Shown: positions 8,296-18,200 of the stretch, in pieces | Numbering within the stretch: position 1 is the first letter of the stretch | How the letters are laid out: every line of letters starts with the position of its first letter | From: an uncultured Chthonomonadales bacterium | GTDB taxonomy: Bacteria > Armatimonadota > Chthonomonadetes > Chthonomonadales > CAJBBX01 | NCBI GenBank assembly: GCA_938005745.1 | Contig: CALLMM010000010.1 | Location: 186,001-250,000 of the forward strand | Length of the DNA stretch: 64,000 bases | Reading direction: 5' to 3' | The notes under the pieces: generated by a model | The model's database searches: none | Told to the model about the DNA's origin: nothing | The model's input: the letters and a program-made list of their open reading frames with translations, nothing else | Position numbers and translations under genes: made by a program

Positions 8296-9150
8296 TCAGA
8301 CAACGCCGGGAATGAAGTACTGCTCCAGATACTTCTTGCCGATCAGAAAGCCCTCTTCGCGTCCTACCGCGCCGTCCTCATGCTCGATGGAGAGGACGCC
8401 GTTGTAGCCGTTGGATCGCAGCGCGGAGATATATTCGCCCCAGCGCACCCCGCCCAGTCCGGGGATCACGTAGCGCCACCAGCCGCCGCCATCCTGATTG
8501 CCCACCCAGCTCTTGCGATGCTCTTTTACCTCGGTGTCTTTGGCGTGGGTATGGAAGATGCGGGCGGCGAAGTAGTGCACCGCGTTGATGTAGTCAATGT
8601 CCTGCCACAGCAGGTGCGAGGGGTCGAAATTCAAGCCGAAGTTCTCGTGCGGCACCAGCTGGAACAGCCGGTCCCAGTGTCCCAGGTGCTGAATGTTGGT
8701 GGCGTACCAGTTCTCCAGCGCGATCCGGACGCCCTTGCGCTCGGCGTACTCCAGCAGGGGCGGGAAGACCTGCGTGCACTCCTCCTCGATGGTCTGCATC
8801 TTGCTCTTGCCGGGAACGGGGTGACCGGCGAGCGTGCAGACGACATCCACATTCAGCAGCACCGCCGCGTCAATCGCTTTGCGGACGACCTCGTTGTTGG
8901 CTTTGCGGGTGTCGGGGTCGGGGTGGGTGTTGTTGGTGTAGGCTGCCAGCGAGGTGATTGTGAGGGCGCGCCGCTCCATCAGATCGCGGATGCGGGCGGC
9001 GTCCTCCTGCGTGAAGTTATCGAGGTTGACATGACTGCTGCCGGGCGCCGCCACCACCTCCAGACCGCCAAACCCGTATTCGGCGGCGAATGCGGCGACA
9101 TGCTCCAGCGGCTCTCCATGGAAGGGGGCGGTCAATATTCCGACATACAT
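8296..9150 (-). CDS. Sugar-phosphate isomerase/epimerase family TIM-barrel protein
   Basis: The 284-residue protein belongs to the xylose-isomerase-like (AP endonuclease 2) superfamily. Typical elements are GFGGLEVVA early, VVCTLAGHP, VRIALENWYATN with its metal-binding Glu, FGLNFDPSHLLWQ with metal-binding Asp and His, and FHTHAKDTEV. Such enzymes interconvert keto sugars or act on inositol derivatives; the substrate cannot be read from sequence. The start at 9150 (MYVGILTAPFHGE) matches the usual family N-terminus and has GGAG upstream. It is followed by the hairpin at 8251-8279. The nucleoside hydrolase gene at 9190-10161 lies 39 bases upstream on the same strand, so the two may form an operon. 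Confidence 0.85.
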   Translation of the reverse strand: MYVGILTAPFHGEPLEHVAAFAAEYGFGGLEVVAAPGSSHVNLDNFTQEDAARIRDLMERRALTITSLAAYTNNTHPDPDTRKANNEVVRKAIDAAVLLNVDVVCTLAGHPVPGKSKMQTIEEECTQVFPPLLEYAERKGVRIALENWYATNIQHLGHWDRLFQLVPHENFGLNFDPSHLLWQDIDYINAVHYFAARIFHTHAKDTEVKEHRKSWVGNQDGGGWWRYVIPGLGGVRWGEYISALRSNGYNGVLSIEHEDGAVGREEGFLIGKKYLEQYFIPGVV

Positions 9151-9189
9151 GGGTGCGTTTCTCCTTCGCTCATCCGTCGCTCTGCCGGT

Positions 9190-10161
9190 TCACGGTTCCG
9201 AGGGGTGGCGGTGTGAGGCGGCGAATAGAGCCTGAATTGTTCGTTCGCGTAGTAGAATATGATAGGCATCCGCGTTGACAGCGGTGGCGATACGGCAGCG
9301 GGTAACCTGATCGGGCAGGGGCGGGTTGTAGACGATGGTTCCCGGCTCCTTCGCCTGAAGGTCTACACGGGCAACCACGGGAACGGTCTCCAGCAGATCG
9401 GGACGAAAGGCGAAGGCGACCGCGAGACCGTCATGCATCGGCGAATGGTCTCGCTGAATAAAACGAAACCATTCGTAGTGCATCCCGGTCAGGTATTGCG
9501 CCAGGAGATTCTTGTGCGCGGCGATCTCATCTACCTGCGCGCGGCGCATTACGGTCTGACTGGTAACGTTCAGACCGACGAGAGTGAGGGGAATGCCCGA
9601 CTGGATCACCCGTTCCATCGCGATGGGATCGCAGGCGACGTTGTGTTCGCCGCGCGCATTCTCCTCGCCGTAGCCCTGAAAGTTGGAAGCCATCGAGACG
9701 ATGCGCCCGATCCTGGACATCTTCTCCGGCTCCCGCTCCAGCGCGACGGCGACATTGGTCAGCGCGCCGATGGTGAGCAGGGTCAGCGGCTCTCCGCGAT
9801 CGAAGGCTTCCTGCGCGGCGCGGGCAAGCCAGCCCGGGGCGTCCTCGCCCAGATCGGAGTCGGGGATGTCGTTCAGAGAGATGCCTCTGCCCTCATGTCC
9901 GCCCCAGCCGCGAGTCTCGTCGGGGGTCAGTGAGGGACCGACGCCGCGAATGACCGGAATGTGGGGAAGCCCCAGAAGGTTCAGGAGTTTCCGGGCGATC
10001 CGGGCGCGCAGGGTCACGTCATGGTTGACGGTGAGAACGCCCAGCAGCCGCAGCTCCGGCGAGACCGCCGCCAGCAGCAGCGCGTAGGCGTCATCAATGT
10101 CTGTGCCGATATCGGTGTCCAGAACAACCGGCTGGCGTTTAGCGGGCGGGTTCGCGGACAT
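9190..10161 (-). CDS. Inosine/uridine-preferring nucleoside hydrolase
   Basis: This enzyme family cleaves the N-glycosidic bond of ribonucleosides to give ribose and a free base. The 323-residue product has the calcium-binding signature VVLDTDIGTDIDDAYALLLA near the N-terminus, LTVNHDV, the conserved LLTIGALTNVAVAL segment and a C-terminal YNPPLPDQ region. I chose the ATG at 10161 (MSANPPAKRQ), with GAGGA upstream. A longer frame with GTG at 10224 would begin inside the -10 region of the promoter at 10215-10244 and is unlikely. The epimerase gene follows on the same strand. Confidence 0.87.
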   Translation of the reverse strand: MSANPPAKRQPVVLDTDIGTDIDDAYALLLAAVSPELRLLGVLTVNHDVTLRARIARKLLNLLGLPHIPVIRGVGPSLTPDETRGWGGHEGRGISLNDIPDSDLGEDAPGWLARAAQEAFDRGEPLTLLTIGALTNVAVALEREPEKMSRIGRIVSMASNFQGYGEENARGEHNVACDPIAMERVIQSGIPLTLVGLNVTSQTVMRRAQVDEIAAHKNLLAQYLTGMHYEWFRFIQRDHSPMHDGLAVAFAFRPDLLETVPVVARVDLQAKEPGTIVYNPPLPDQVTRCRIATAVNADAYHILLRERTIQALFAASHRHPSEP

Positions 10162-10214
10162 GCAGGCGTCCTCGCGATCAAGAATGGCGGCAGGAAGCAG
10201 CCGCTCTGCGTCTA

Positions 10215-10244
10215 ATATTAGCACAGTTATCTCTTCGCCTGCAA
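10215..10244 (-). promoter_or_regulatory. Promoter of the nucleoside hydrolase gene
   Basis: On the minus strand TTGCAG (10239-10244), an 18-base spacer and TAATAT (10215-10220) give a start near 10207 and a leader of about 45 bases. This excludes the GTG at 10224 as a start. Confidence 0.65.
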
Positions 10245-10289
10245 GTTACCTGCCAGGCTGCCTTACCGGCGAAGAGGAGGAGGAGAACG

Positions 10290-10802
10290 ATGGCTCGAAT
10301 GGTAGGTCGTCCGCGTATCAAAGAGGGCAGGGGGATCGGCACGCTGATCTCCGAATCGCTCATCTTCATCCTTCTCGGCGCGGCTCTGGTGGGAGCCGGC
10401 TACTGGTACTTCTTTATCTATGTGCGGTCGCCGGAGTACGCATTGGGGCGTTTTCTGGGAGCGGTGAACTCCGGCAACAACGAGGCGCAGTATCGTATGC
10501 TGGCGGAGAGCACCCGGACGCGATTCTTTCCCAGCGACAAGGCGTATGACAAGGATTCTCCGCTGGCGCATGGACTGGCGGCGCGTATTGCGCGCACCGA
10601 CATCGTTACCCTCAGGTCCACGCCGGACCGCTGGGAAGGAGATGTGCGAATTGTGATCCGTAAGGTAGGCGAAGAGTCGCTGCTTCAGGCGGGAACGGAA
10701 GAGTACAAGGACCGGTATGTTTTGCGGCGCGAAGCTGACGGTTGGAAGGTTGTGCTGGAGGAGTCGAAGCTGGAGTCGTTGAAGGCGGTTTCGCGGCGCT
10801 GA
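10290..10802 (+). CDS. Membrane-anchored protein with NTF2-like extracytoplasmic domain
   Basis: The 170-residue product has one N-terminal membrane segment (about residues 20-45, SLIFILLGAALVGAGYWYFFIYV) and a soluble domain of about 120 residues resembling DUF4878/NTF2-like folds: a YALGRFLGAVNSGNNEAQYRML helix and a C-terminal strand with DGWKVVLEESKLESL. No catalytic residues are recognised. It starts at the ATG at 10290 after a long purine-rich ribosome binding site (GAGGAGGAGGAGAAC). The next gene begins 23 bases later and ends in a similar domain, so the two may act together at the membrane. Confidence 0.65.
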   Translation: MARMVGRPRIKEGRGIGTLISESLIFILLGAALVGAGYWYFFIYVRSPEYALGRFLGAVNSGNNEAQYRMLAESTRTRFFPSDKAYDKDSPLAHGLAARIARTDIVTLRSTPDRWEGDVRIVIRKVGEESLLQAGTEEYKDRYVLRREADGWKVVLEESKLESLKAVSRR

Positions 10803-10825
10803 GCGCTCAGAAAGGTTGATATACG

Positions 10826-11839
10826 ATGCAACAGTGTTTACGATGCGGCTCCGGCGTGCCGGATGGACGGGATACCTGTCAGATCTGCAAGGCGCCGATG
10901 ACCCCGGCGGCAGGCGCGACGACGGAGAAGAAGCCGTTTTCGGAGGAGGAGATACAGGAGGCGTCCGTCGGCATTCCGGGCATTGACAATACCCCTCCAG
11001 GGGACAATCCCTACCTGATGCCGCAGCAGCCCGGTCTCGGAGGACAGGTGCGGGTCTCATTGACCGGCGAGGTAGTCGAGGTTCCGCCTCCAACCCCGCA
11101 GGGACCACGTCCCGCCTCGCCGATGGGAACGCCTCCCGGCGCGAGACCGCCGTCCGGCGGCGCGCCGGTTCCTCCGCTTCGCCCGGTCGTCCCTCCGATG
11201 GGGGGCGCGCCTCCTCCTCCGGGCGCGGGGAACGTGCCGCCGATGCCTTCCGGTCCGACAACCTTGCGTCCCGGACCCGGTCCGGTAACGCCTGCCCGGG
11301 CGAGCTATCCGGGAGGCTCCTACTCCGAGACTGCGCCGAAGAAGTCGGGGGGAGTGGCGGTCGCCATTGTGCTGGCGCTGGTGCTGCTGGTCGCCGGCGG
11401 CGCAGCGGGCTTTTGGTTCTATCAGCAGCAGCGCGCTCCGGCGGTGGCGGTGGAGCAGTTCATGATGGCTTTCCAGAAGAAGGACTGGAAGGGCGTCTAT
11501 GATATGCTCGATGTCCCGGAGAACATGCAGGGGCAGTTGACCGAAAGCCAGTTCACGCAGGCGATGCAGCTTGTCGGCAATATGATCACCGTGAAAGAGT
11601 TCAAGGTCGGCAAGGTGACGCGCGAAGGCGAGACCGCCACCGTGGAGTTAACGGTAACCGTTGAGATGTCGTCGCAGCTTGCGGCGTTGTCGGGCGGGCG
11701 GAGCGGCGAGCAGGTTCAGAACACCTCCGCGCGGTTGAAGAACGTGAACGGCAGGTGGAAAATAGCGCTGGACGGGCTGAGATCGGCTCTGGGCGGCGCG
11801 GGCGTGCCTCTGGGCGGCGGCGGCGGAAGAGGACGATAG
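10826..11839 (+). CDS. Zinc-ribbon, proline-rich linker, membrane segment and NTF2-like domain protein
   Basis: The 337-residue product is modular: an N-terminal zinc ribbon (CLRCGSG..DTCQICKAP, two CxxC pairs within residues 4-25), about 130 residues rich in Pro, Gly and Ala, a membrane helix (about 175-195, VAVAIVLALVLLVAGGAAGFWFY), and a C-terminal domain beginning AVEQFMMAFQKKDWKGVYDML and ending in a Gly-Arg-rich tail. The C-terminal part resembles the DUF4878-type domain of the preceding protein. The layout suggests a cytoplasmic zinc ribbon with an outward-facing sensor or binding domain. Function is unknown. Confidence 0.65.
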   Translation: MQQCLRCGSGVPDGRDTCQICKAPMTPAAGATTEKKPFSEEEIQEASVGIPGIDNTPPGDNPYLMPQQPGLGGQVRVSLTGEVVEVPPPTPQGPRPASPMGTPPGARPPSGGAPVPPLRPVVPPMGGAPPPPGAGNVPPMPSGPTTLRPGPGPVTPARASYPGGSYSETAPKKSGGVAVAIVLALVLLVAGGAAGFWFYQQQRAPAVAVEQFMMAFQKKDWKGVYDMLDVPENMQGQLTESQFTQAMQLVGNMITVKEFKVGKVTREGETATVELTVTVEMSSQLAALSGGRSGEQVQNTSARLKNVNGRWKIALDGLRSALGGAGVPLGGGGGRGR

Positions 11840-11845
11840 TTCGGC

Positions 11846-11885
11846 GCGAGCGCGGGCGAGGATCGCCCGCGCTCGCCTTCTCTTA
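11846..11885 (+). terminator. Rho-independent terminator after the zinc-ribbon gene
   Basis: A perfect 14-bp stem (11846-11859 with 11863-11876, loop GGA) is followed by CTTCTCTT. It starts six bases after the stop codon at 11839. Confidence 0.8.
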
Positions 11886-11944
11886 ATAGACGGCAGTCGT
11901 TGAGGATGTCTTCACCTGACGCTTCACCCTGTTGAGGTACGCCT

Positions 11945-13129
11945 GTGAACGATCCGAACCATCCGCCACCTTCGGGCACGCCGCCCGGCTCTCCCTATCC
12001 GCCCGTGCCCTATCAGGCGCGCCCCTCCGGCTACAATCAGGCGTTCTGGTGGGTCGGGGGCGGCTGCGCAGTGATGGCGGGGCTGTTCCTGCTGCTGCTG
12101 GTGCTGGCAATTATCGGCAGCGAGACCGGGCTTCTGGGGCTGATCATCGGCATGATCGTCGCGCTGATGCCTGTGCCGATCTATATCATGCTGGCTCTGT
12201 GGCTGGATCGCATCGAGGCGGAGCCGCCCTGGATGCTGGCGGTGGCGTTCTTCTGGGGGGCAAGCGTCTCGGTCTTCGTCTCCCTCCTGTTCAACACCCT
12301 CAACGCCACGATCGCCGCCTCCCTGTTCGGACCGGAACTCGGCTCCGTGCTGGGCGCGGTTATCTCGGCTCCCATCTTCGAGGAAGGCTCCAAAGCCCTC
12401 ATTCTCATCATCTTCTACTTCGCCCGCAAGGATGAGTTCGACGGCATTGTGGACGGCATTGTCTACGCCACGATGGTCGCGCTGGGCTTTGCGATGGTGG
12501 AGAACTTCCTCTACTACGGTCGCGCCATTGCGGGAGAGGGCGGAGCCGTCGCCCTGACCATCACCTTCATCATGCGCGGCATCGTCGGTCCGTTCGCCCA
12601 TCCGCTGTTTACCAGCATGACCGGCATCGGACTGGGCTGGTCGCGCCAGACGAAAAACCCCGCCATCCGGGTGGTGGCTCCCTTCGTCGGGCTGGGGATG
12701 GCGATGTTTCTGCACGGTCTTTGGAACCTCTCCGCCTCCATTCACGGGCTGCTCTATATCGCTGTCTACATCCTCTTTATGGTTCCCGCGCTGCTGATCG
12801 TTCTGGGCGTCGTCGCCTATTCGCTCAAACAGGAGGGGGCGATCCTGCGGCAGCATCTGCAGCCGGAGGTGCAGAGCGGTCTGATGACGCCGGCGGAGGT
12901 GATACAGATCAGCGGGGTGCTCAGCCGTCTGCAGAGTTCGTTGCAGGCTCTGGCGCGGGGCGGGTTCGGAAGGTGGCGCACGCAGACGCTCTACTTACAG
13001 ATCGCCAGCGAACTGGCGTTTCACCGCTGGCGGATCGAGCATGGAACCCAGAAGGCGGACTATACTGCCGCCGAGCGCGAGCGCGCCTACCTGCAGCAGC
13101 TTCAGGCGCTGCGGTCGCGGCTGGCATAG
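11945..13129 (+). CDS. PrsW-family intramembrane metalloprotease
   Basis: The 394-residue protein has a Pro-rich N-terminal tail and about eight membrane helices. The PrsW signatures are visible: PIFEEGSKALIL, ALGFAMVENFLYYG, PFAHPLFTSMTGIGLG and FLHGLWNLSA, supplying the Glu, Asn and His residues of this family, which belongs to the CAAX-protease/PrsW superfamily. In Bacillus PrsW cleaves an anti-sigma factor; the substrate here is unknown. The start is a GTG at 11945 with GAGG upstream, and the C-terminal tail (from about residue 300) is cytoplasmic and helical. Downstream to the aminotransferase lies a repeat-rich gap. Confidence 0.82.
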   Translation: MNDPNHPPPSGTPPGSPYPPVPYQARPSGYNQAFWWVGGGCAVMAGLFLLLLVLAIIGSETGLLGLIIGMIVALMPVPIYIMLALWLDRIEAEPPWMLAVAFFWGASVSVFVSLLFNTLNATIAASLFGPELGSVLGAVISAPIFEEGSKALILIIFYFARKDEFDGIVDGIVYATMVALGFAMVENFLYYGRAIAGEGGAVALTITFIMRGIVGPFAHPLFTSMTGIGLGWSRQTKNPAIRVVAPFVGLGMAMFLHGLWNLSASIHGLLYIAVYILFMVPALLIVLGVVAYSLKQEGAILRQHLQPEVQSGLMTPAEVIQISGVLSRLQSSLQALARGGFGRWRTQTLYLQIASELAFHRWRIEHGTQKADYTAAERERAYLQQLQALRSRLA

Positions 13130-13542
13130 CTCCGCGCGGCTTGCAGGAGGGTGGTATAATATCCGTCTAAGCGACAGACAGGGTTCCGCGGAGGTTATGC
13201 CGCGCGAGCGCAGAGATCTTGCCGTCACGCTGTGCGGATTGTGAGATTGCTTCGGTCGCTCACGCTCCCTCGCAATGACAGGGAGGGTGGGCGGCGTGCG
13301 CCTCTCTCGCATTGACAGAAGGAAAGATGCTGCCGACTCTCTCGCCATGAGAGATCAGGAGGCGTTGCCTGCCTTCCGCCATGACAGGGAAGGGAATCGC
13401 GTCTCTCTGCAGTAACAGAGGGAATAACACCCGGTGAACCGGCGCGGCAGGGCTTGCGCGGTCTGCGTAACATCCGATGCCGACGGTCTCCCCGACTGCG
13501 CGAATTCCGTTGCTCGACTTCTCTTCCGGAGGAATATCTATC
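13130..13542. repeat. Repeat-rich intergenic region with REP-like copy and degenerate derivatives
   Basis: An inverted copy of the dispersed element (AGATTGCTTCGG..CCCTCGCAATGACA) lies at 13243-13280. It is followed to about 13430 by imperfect relatives roughly every 45-55 bases (CTCTCTCGCATTGACAG, CTCTCTCGCCATGAGAG, CTTCCGCCATGACAGGG, CTCTCTGCAGTAACAGAGG). Short reading frames here are not credible genes. Confidence 0.65.
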
Positions 13543-14772
13543 ATGACCGGCTCTCCTTTTGCGCCGATTGCGCTGGCTCCGCCCGACCCGATTCTGGGGC
13601 TGACCGAAGCCTTTCACGCCGACCCTAACCCGAACAAGGTGAACCTGGGCGTGGGAGTCTATCAGGATGAGAACGGCAGGGTTCCTGTGCTGAAGGTGGT
13701 GCAGAAGGCGGAGGAGCTGTGGAAGGCGTGCGAGGACTCCAAAAGCTACCTTCCGATAGACGGCGTCGCCGCCTACAATCGCCAGATACAGACTCTGCTG
13801 CTGGGCAGCGATTCGCCGGTAGTGGCGGAGGGACGCGCCGTGACGGTGCAGGCGCTGGGCGGAACCGGCGCGCTGAAGATCGGGGCGGACTTCCTCAAGC
13901 GATTCTTCCCTGGCGCCGGGATGTATATCAGCAGCCCGAGCTGGGAGAACCACCGCGCTCTGTTTGAGGCAGCCGGCTTTCAGGTGCACTCCTATCCCTA
14001 CTACGATGAGCGAACGCACTCTGTAGACTTCGAGAGGATGGTCGAGATGCTGCGAAAGCTGCCCTCGCATAGTATCGTGCTGCTGCACGGCTCCTGCCAT
14101 AACCCGACAGGCGTAGACCTGAGCCGCGCGCAGTGGGATACGCTGATAGACCTTTTCCGGTCCTCCAATCTGATCCCCTTTATAGATTTTGCCTATCAGG
14201 GGTTCGGCGAAGGGCTGGAGGAGGATGCCTACGGGGTGCGCGCCTTTGCGAATGCGGGAATTCCGTGCCTGATCGCTAACTCCTTCTCCAAAACCTTTTC
14301 GCTCTATCGCGAGCGGGTTGGCGGGTTGACGATCCTGACCTCGCACGCCGAAGAGTCGAAGCGGGTCCTGAGTCAGGTGAAGCGCGTCATCCGCACCAAC
14401 TACTCCAGCCCGCCCTCGCATGGCGCACAGATCGTCGCGATGGTGCTCTCCGATCCGCAGTTGCGAGCCGGCTGGGAGGAGGAGTTAAGGGAGATGCGCG
14501 AGCGCATACACGCGATGCGTTCGCTCTTCGTGCAGACGCTGCAGGAGGCGGGGGTCGAGCAGGACTTTGGCTTTATCGCCCGGCAGAGCGGCATGTTCTC
14601 CTACTCAGGGCTGTCAGTGGAGGCGGTGCGCCATCTGCGCGCCGAGCACAGCCTCTATATCGTCGAGAGCGGGCGTATCTGCGTGGCGGCGATGAACCGG
14701 CGCAATATCGGCGCTATCTGTCAGGCGATCGCCTCCGTGCTCAAGAGCCGGAATCCGGTTCCGGCTGCCTGA
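13543..14772 (+). CDS. Class I aminotransferase, aspartate/aromatic type
   Basis: The 409-residue product is a PLP-dependent fold type I aminotransferase of the AspC/TyrB branch. The PLP-binding Lys is K250 in NSFSKTFSLYRERVGG. Other family landmarks are KVNLGVGVYQDENG, VQALGGTGALKIGADFL, LLHGSCHNPTGVDL and FIDFAYQGFGEGLEEDA, ending with ICVAAMNRRNIGAICQAIASV. It would transfer amino groups between aspartate or aromatic amino acids and 2-oxoglutarate. I chose the ATG at 13543 because GGAGGA lies nine bases upstream; the frame extends further 5' without a better site. Confidence 0.92.
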   Translation: MTGSPFAPIALAPPDPILGLTEAFHADPNPNKVNLGVGVYQDENGRVPVLKVVQKAEELWKACEDSKSYLPIDGVAAYNRQIQTLLLGSDSPVVAEGRAVTVQALGGTGALKIGADFLKRFFPGAGMYISSPSWENHRALFEAAGFQVHSYPYYDERTHSVDFERMVEMLRKLPSHSIVLLHGSCHNPTGVDLSRAQWDTLIDLFRSSNLIPFIDFAYQGFGEGLEEDAYGVRAFANAGIPCLIANSFSKTFSLYRERVGGLTILTSHAEESKRVLSQVKRVIRTNYSSPPSHGAQIVAMVLSDPQLRAGWEEELREMRERIHAMRSLFVQTLQEAGVEQDFGFIARQSGMFSYSGLSVEAVRHLRAEHSLYIVESGRICVAAMNRRNIGAICQAIASVLKSRNPVPAA

Positions 14773-15272
14773 TCCCTCTCACGCATGGCGTATGTGCGAC
14801 CGCCCCGCGTCCGATGTCAGACGCGGAGCGGTCGGGTTCAGGTCCCTCGGAAACAGACCCTTCCTCCCTACACACCGGATTCTCTCCCCTGCGCCTCCCT
14901 CGCAATGACAATCTGGCGGGTTCTACCGTCGCAGTCGCGGGTTACACGCCCTCATCCTGTCATGGCGGGCGTCAGCGAAGCAGTCTCATTTTTTCCTTCA
15001 GCTGCACGTGCGGGTTGTAAACTTCTGCATTACATCCGTTAGGTCTACTTAGACCTTCTCTCTCCGATGACTACGGGAGACGCTTCGATACGAGCATGAA
15101 AAAATATGCCTGTCCGATGCGTGCGGGAAAGCAGGAGTGTGGCTGTTTAGCAGAGAACATGCCAACCAGGGATAGTTTTTTCAACCTGCATTCGCCTGCC
15201 GCTCGGACGATGCTTCCGTACTGCCTGTCGAACTGACGTTCACTTTCTCAGATTTTGTAGAAAGGGCATGCC
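14773..15272. other. 500-bp intergenic region with hairpin and REP-like copies
   Basis: It holds a 14-bp stem with one mismatch (14798-14833), probably the end of the aminotransferase transcript, two REP-like copies (14891-14910 inverted, about 14956-14988 degenerate) and a small palindrome (AGGTCTA at 15041-15047 and TAGACCT at 15050-15056). No clear promoter for the downstream gene was found. Confidence 0.6.
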
Positions 15273-18200
15273 ATGCTGCTAAATGTCACCGTGAGGTCTG
15301 TGCGTCGGAACATCGCGTCCAGCCTCCTCCGCGCGACGGCGGGCATTGTGGCGGCGTTCTGCGTGGTCGGTCCTGCGTGGTCTCAGACGCAGGCGACCAT
15401 CCTGAACCCGCAGCCGGATGATCGGATCAGCAAGATCATTCAGCCCGCCGTCTATCTGATGAACGGAACCTGCCATAAAGCCGATTCCGTGACCGTAACC
15501 GTTCAACGCGCAAGCCCGCCGTTCAACGTGGTCGTGGATAACGCTCCCGCCATCGTCAACGGCGGCGCATGGGAGTATCTGTGGAACGTCGCAGGATTGG
15601 CGGACGGAACCTACGGCGTTCGCATCCGCGTCTATTCCGGCGGACGAGAGGGGGCGTTCATTCCTCCGCGAAGCGTGGTGGTCGAGGGAGGCAGTCCCGG
15701 AGGCACGCTGTCGCTGCTTCCCAGTTCGGTCATCTCCAACATCTATGTCGGCAGAGCCTCCGGCGCGACGCCGGGAGGATCGGTGTCGCTGGCGATCGGG
15801 CTGCGCGCTGTAACGACCGCCGCCGGGCAGAACGTCATCCGCGCCGAGATGTCCGAGTCCGGTTCGGCGACGCAGCAGGCGAACTTCACGCTGGAGCGGG
15901 TGCAGAGCGACGACCCCGCCGCCAACCCCAACGACAACCCGAAAGTTACCTCCGGCATCCCCGCCTCGTTCACGCTGAGCAACCTGACGGACGGGGTGCG
16001 AACGCTGCGGGTGCGCTACTTCCAGACTGCGCTCGGCGTCTCCGCTGTCTACACGCGCAGCGTCCTGGTGGATATGACCGCTCCGGAACAGACTGTCGGC
16101 GCCGCCTCCTACCCGGTGCGCAGCATCGCGCGGCTGAGCGGAACCGCACGCGATCGGGGAACCTCTGCGAGCGGCATTGCGCGGGTCGAGGTCGCCATCT
16201 CCAAGCCAGGCAATACGGAGGTGGAGATCCGCCCGGCGCATCTGGTCTACGGGGACAATCCCTTCAGCCAGATCTCCTGGTCGCTCGATTTCGACTACAC
16301 CAGCGCCTCCTACCCGGAGGGGACCTACAGCTATACCGTGACCGTCATAGACAATGCAGGCAATCGGACGGTCTCCGGAAGCTCCAATTTTGTGGTGGAC
16401 AGGACCGCCCCGACCATCACAACCCCCTTCACCATGGACGGTCAGACCAACGGCAACTTTGTCCGCGGGACGCGCCGCATCACCGCGCAGTTCAGCGAGC
16501 CAGTGAACTGGCAGATCCTCGATAACAGCGACCTGTTCACTCAGTCCGCCTCGTTGCAGAACGGCATTGACATCCCCTACAGCACCGCCGGGCGCACCGC
16601 CGGACTGCACACCTTCCGCGTGATCGCTACCGACCCCAACAACAACTCGGTGGAAGGCTCCTTCACGGTCATCATAGACAATGACCGCCCGATACCCACG
16701 ATCATCACGCCGAAACCCAACGAGTTTGTCAGCGGAACCATCCGGGTTACCGGCAACGTTCGCGAGGCGAACCTGCAGGAGTGGACGCTGCTCTACAACG
16801 GAGCGGTGCTGACGACGGGCAGCGCCTCCGAGGTGGACTTCTCCTGGAATACGACGGGGCTGAACGTCAATAACGGACCGCTGGTGCTCCGGGCGACCGA
16901 CCTCGCCGGCAATACCAACGAGACCTCGCTCTCCGTCACCACCGACAATACGCCGCCGACCATCTCCAATCTGGATATAGACGGCAGAATCAACGGCAGC
17001 TTCGTCAAAGGCTCCCGGACGATCTCGGCGACCTTCAGCGAGGCGTGCACCTTTGTCCTGTTCGATAACGGACAGAGCATCACCTCCAGCGGAACGCCGG
17101 TCAATGCGCTCAACGTCACCTATAACACCGCCAACAGAGAGGGCAGACATAACTTCCGTCTGGTGGTGCGCGACCGCGCCGGCAACGTCAATGTCGAGGT
17201 TCCCAACGAAGCCAGCGTCAACCGTAACGTCTTCACCATCACGGTGGACAACATCGCGCCGGTATCGAAGATCAACACTCCGCGCAGCGGCGAGTTTATC
17301 GGCGGAAAGGGCGTCGGCGAGCGCGTGAAGATCTCGGGCAGCATCACCGAGCTGAATATCCGGCGATGGCAGCTTCTGTTCAACAATTCGCCGATCCCCG
17401 GCGCGGAGGGGACAACCGCCGATGTCTACTTCGAGTGGAATACAGCGGGCGTCAACGCCGCCGGTCCGATCGTTCTGCGCGTAACCGATCAGGCGGACAA
17501 CAGCGCCGACTCGTCGGTCAATGTGACGGTGGATAACACCGCCCCGACGGTCAGCGGCTTCGACATAGACGGACGGATCAGCAGGTTCGTCCGGGGATCG
17601 CGCACGATCACCGCGACCTTCAGCGAACCCTGCGCCTACGTGCTGATTGATAACGGCGTTACGATCACCTCCAGCGGCACGCCTGTCACCAGCATCTCCA
17701 TTCCGTACAATACGACGAACCGCGAGGGACTGCACACCTTCCGGCTGGTGCTGCGAGATCGCGCCGGCAACCCCAATCAGGAGAACCTGGATGAGAACAG
17801 CCCTGCCCGCAACCTCTTCCGGGTGGTGGTGGACAACATCCCTCCCATCCCGGTCGTATCCACGCCGCGTAACGGCGAGTTCGTGGCGGGAACGGTTCGC
17901 ATCACCGGCGCGATTGACGATCTGAATCCCGGAACCTGGGCGGTGGATGCGACCGACCTGACCAACGGCGGCTCTCTGAACAGTCGGCTGGAGGCGGGGA
18001 CGCGCACGGGGAGCGGCTCGATCGTTCGCACGGCGCTCGATGCGGAGGGGCTGCCGGTCGGCACACGCATCCTGATCCGCATGACCGCCGTAGACCAGGC
18101 GGGGAACGCCAGCAGCGACCGTCCCAACAACGTGGAGCCGACCAACTCGGTCGTGGTAACGGTCAACGACACGAACACGCCGATTGTCGGGCTTCGCCTG

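Noticed and set aside
7638..8303. 221-codon minus-strand frame
   Set aside because: It is antisense to the DsrE-like gene and includes the REP-like element; composition is that of a shadow frame.
13041..13244. Short plus-strand frames around the PrsW gene end and following repeats
   Set aside because: They overlap the PrsW gene or the degenerate repeats and lack binding sites or motifs.
14821..14850. tRNA-like GGTTCAGGTCCC segment
   Set aside because: No acceptor stem, anticodon arm or D arm can be fitted around it; it is next to a terminator-like hairpin.
15279..17735. 818-codon open frame on the minus strand
   Set aside because: It is antisense to the Ig-repeat gene, has Arg/Asp/Gly-biased composition typical of GC-rich shadow frames and no recognisable domain.
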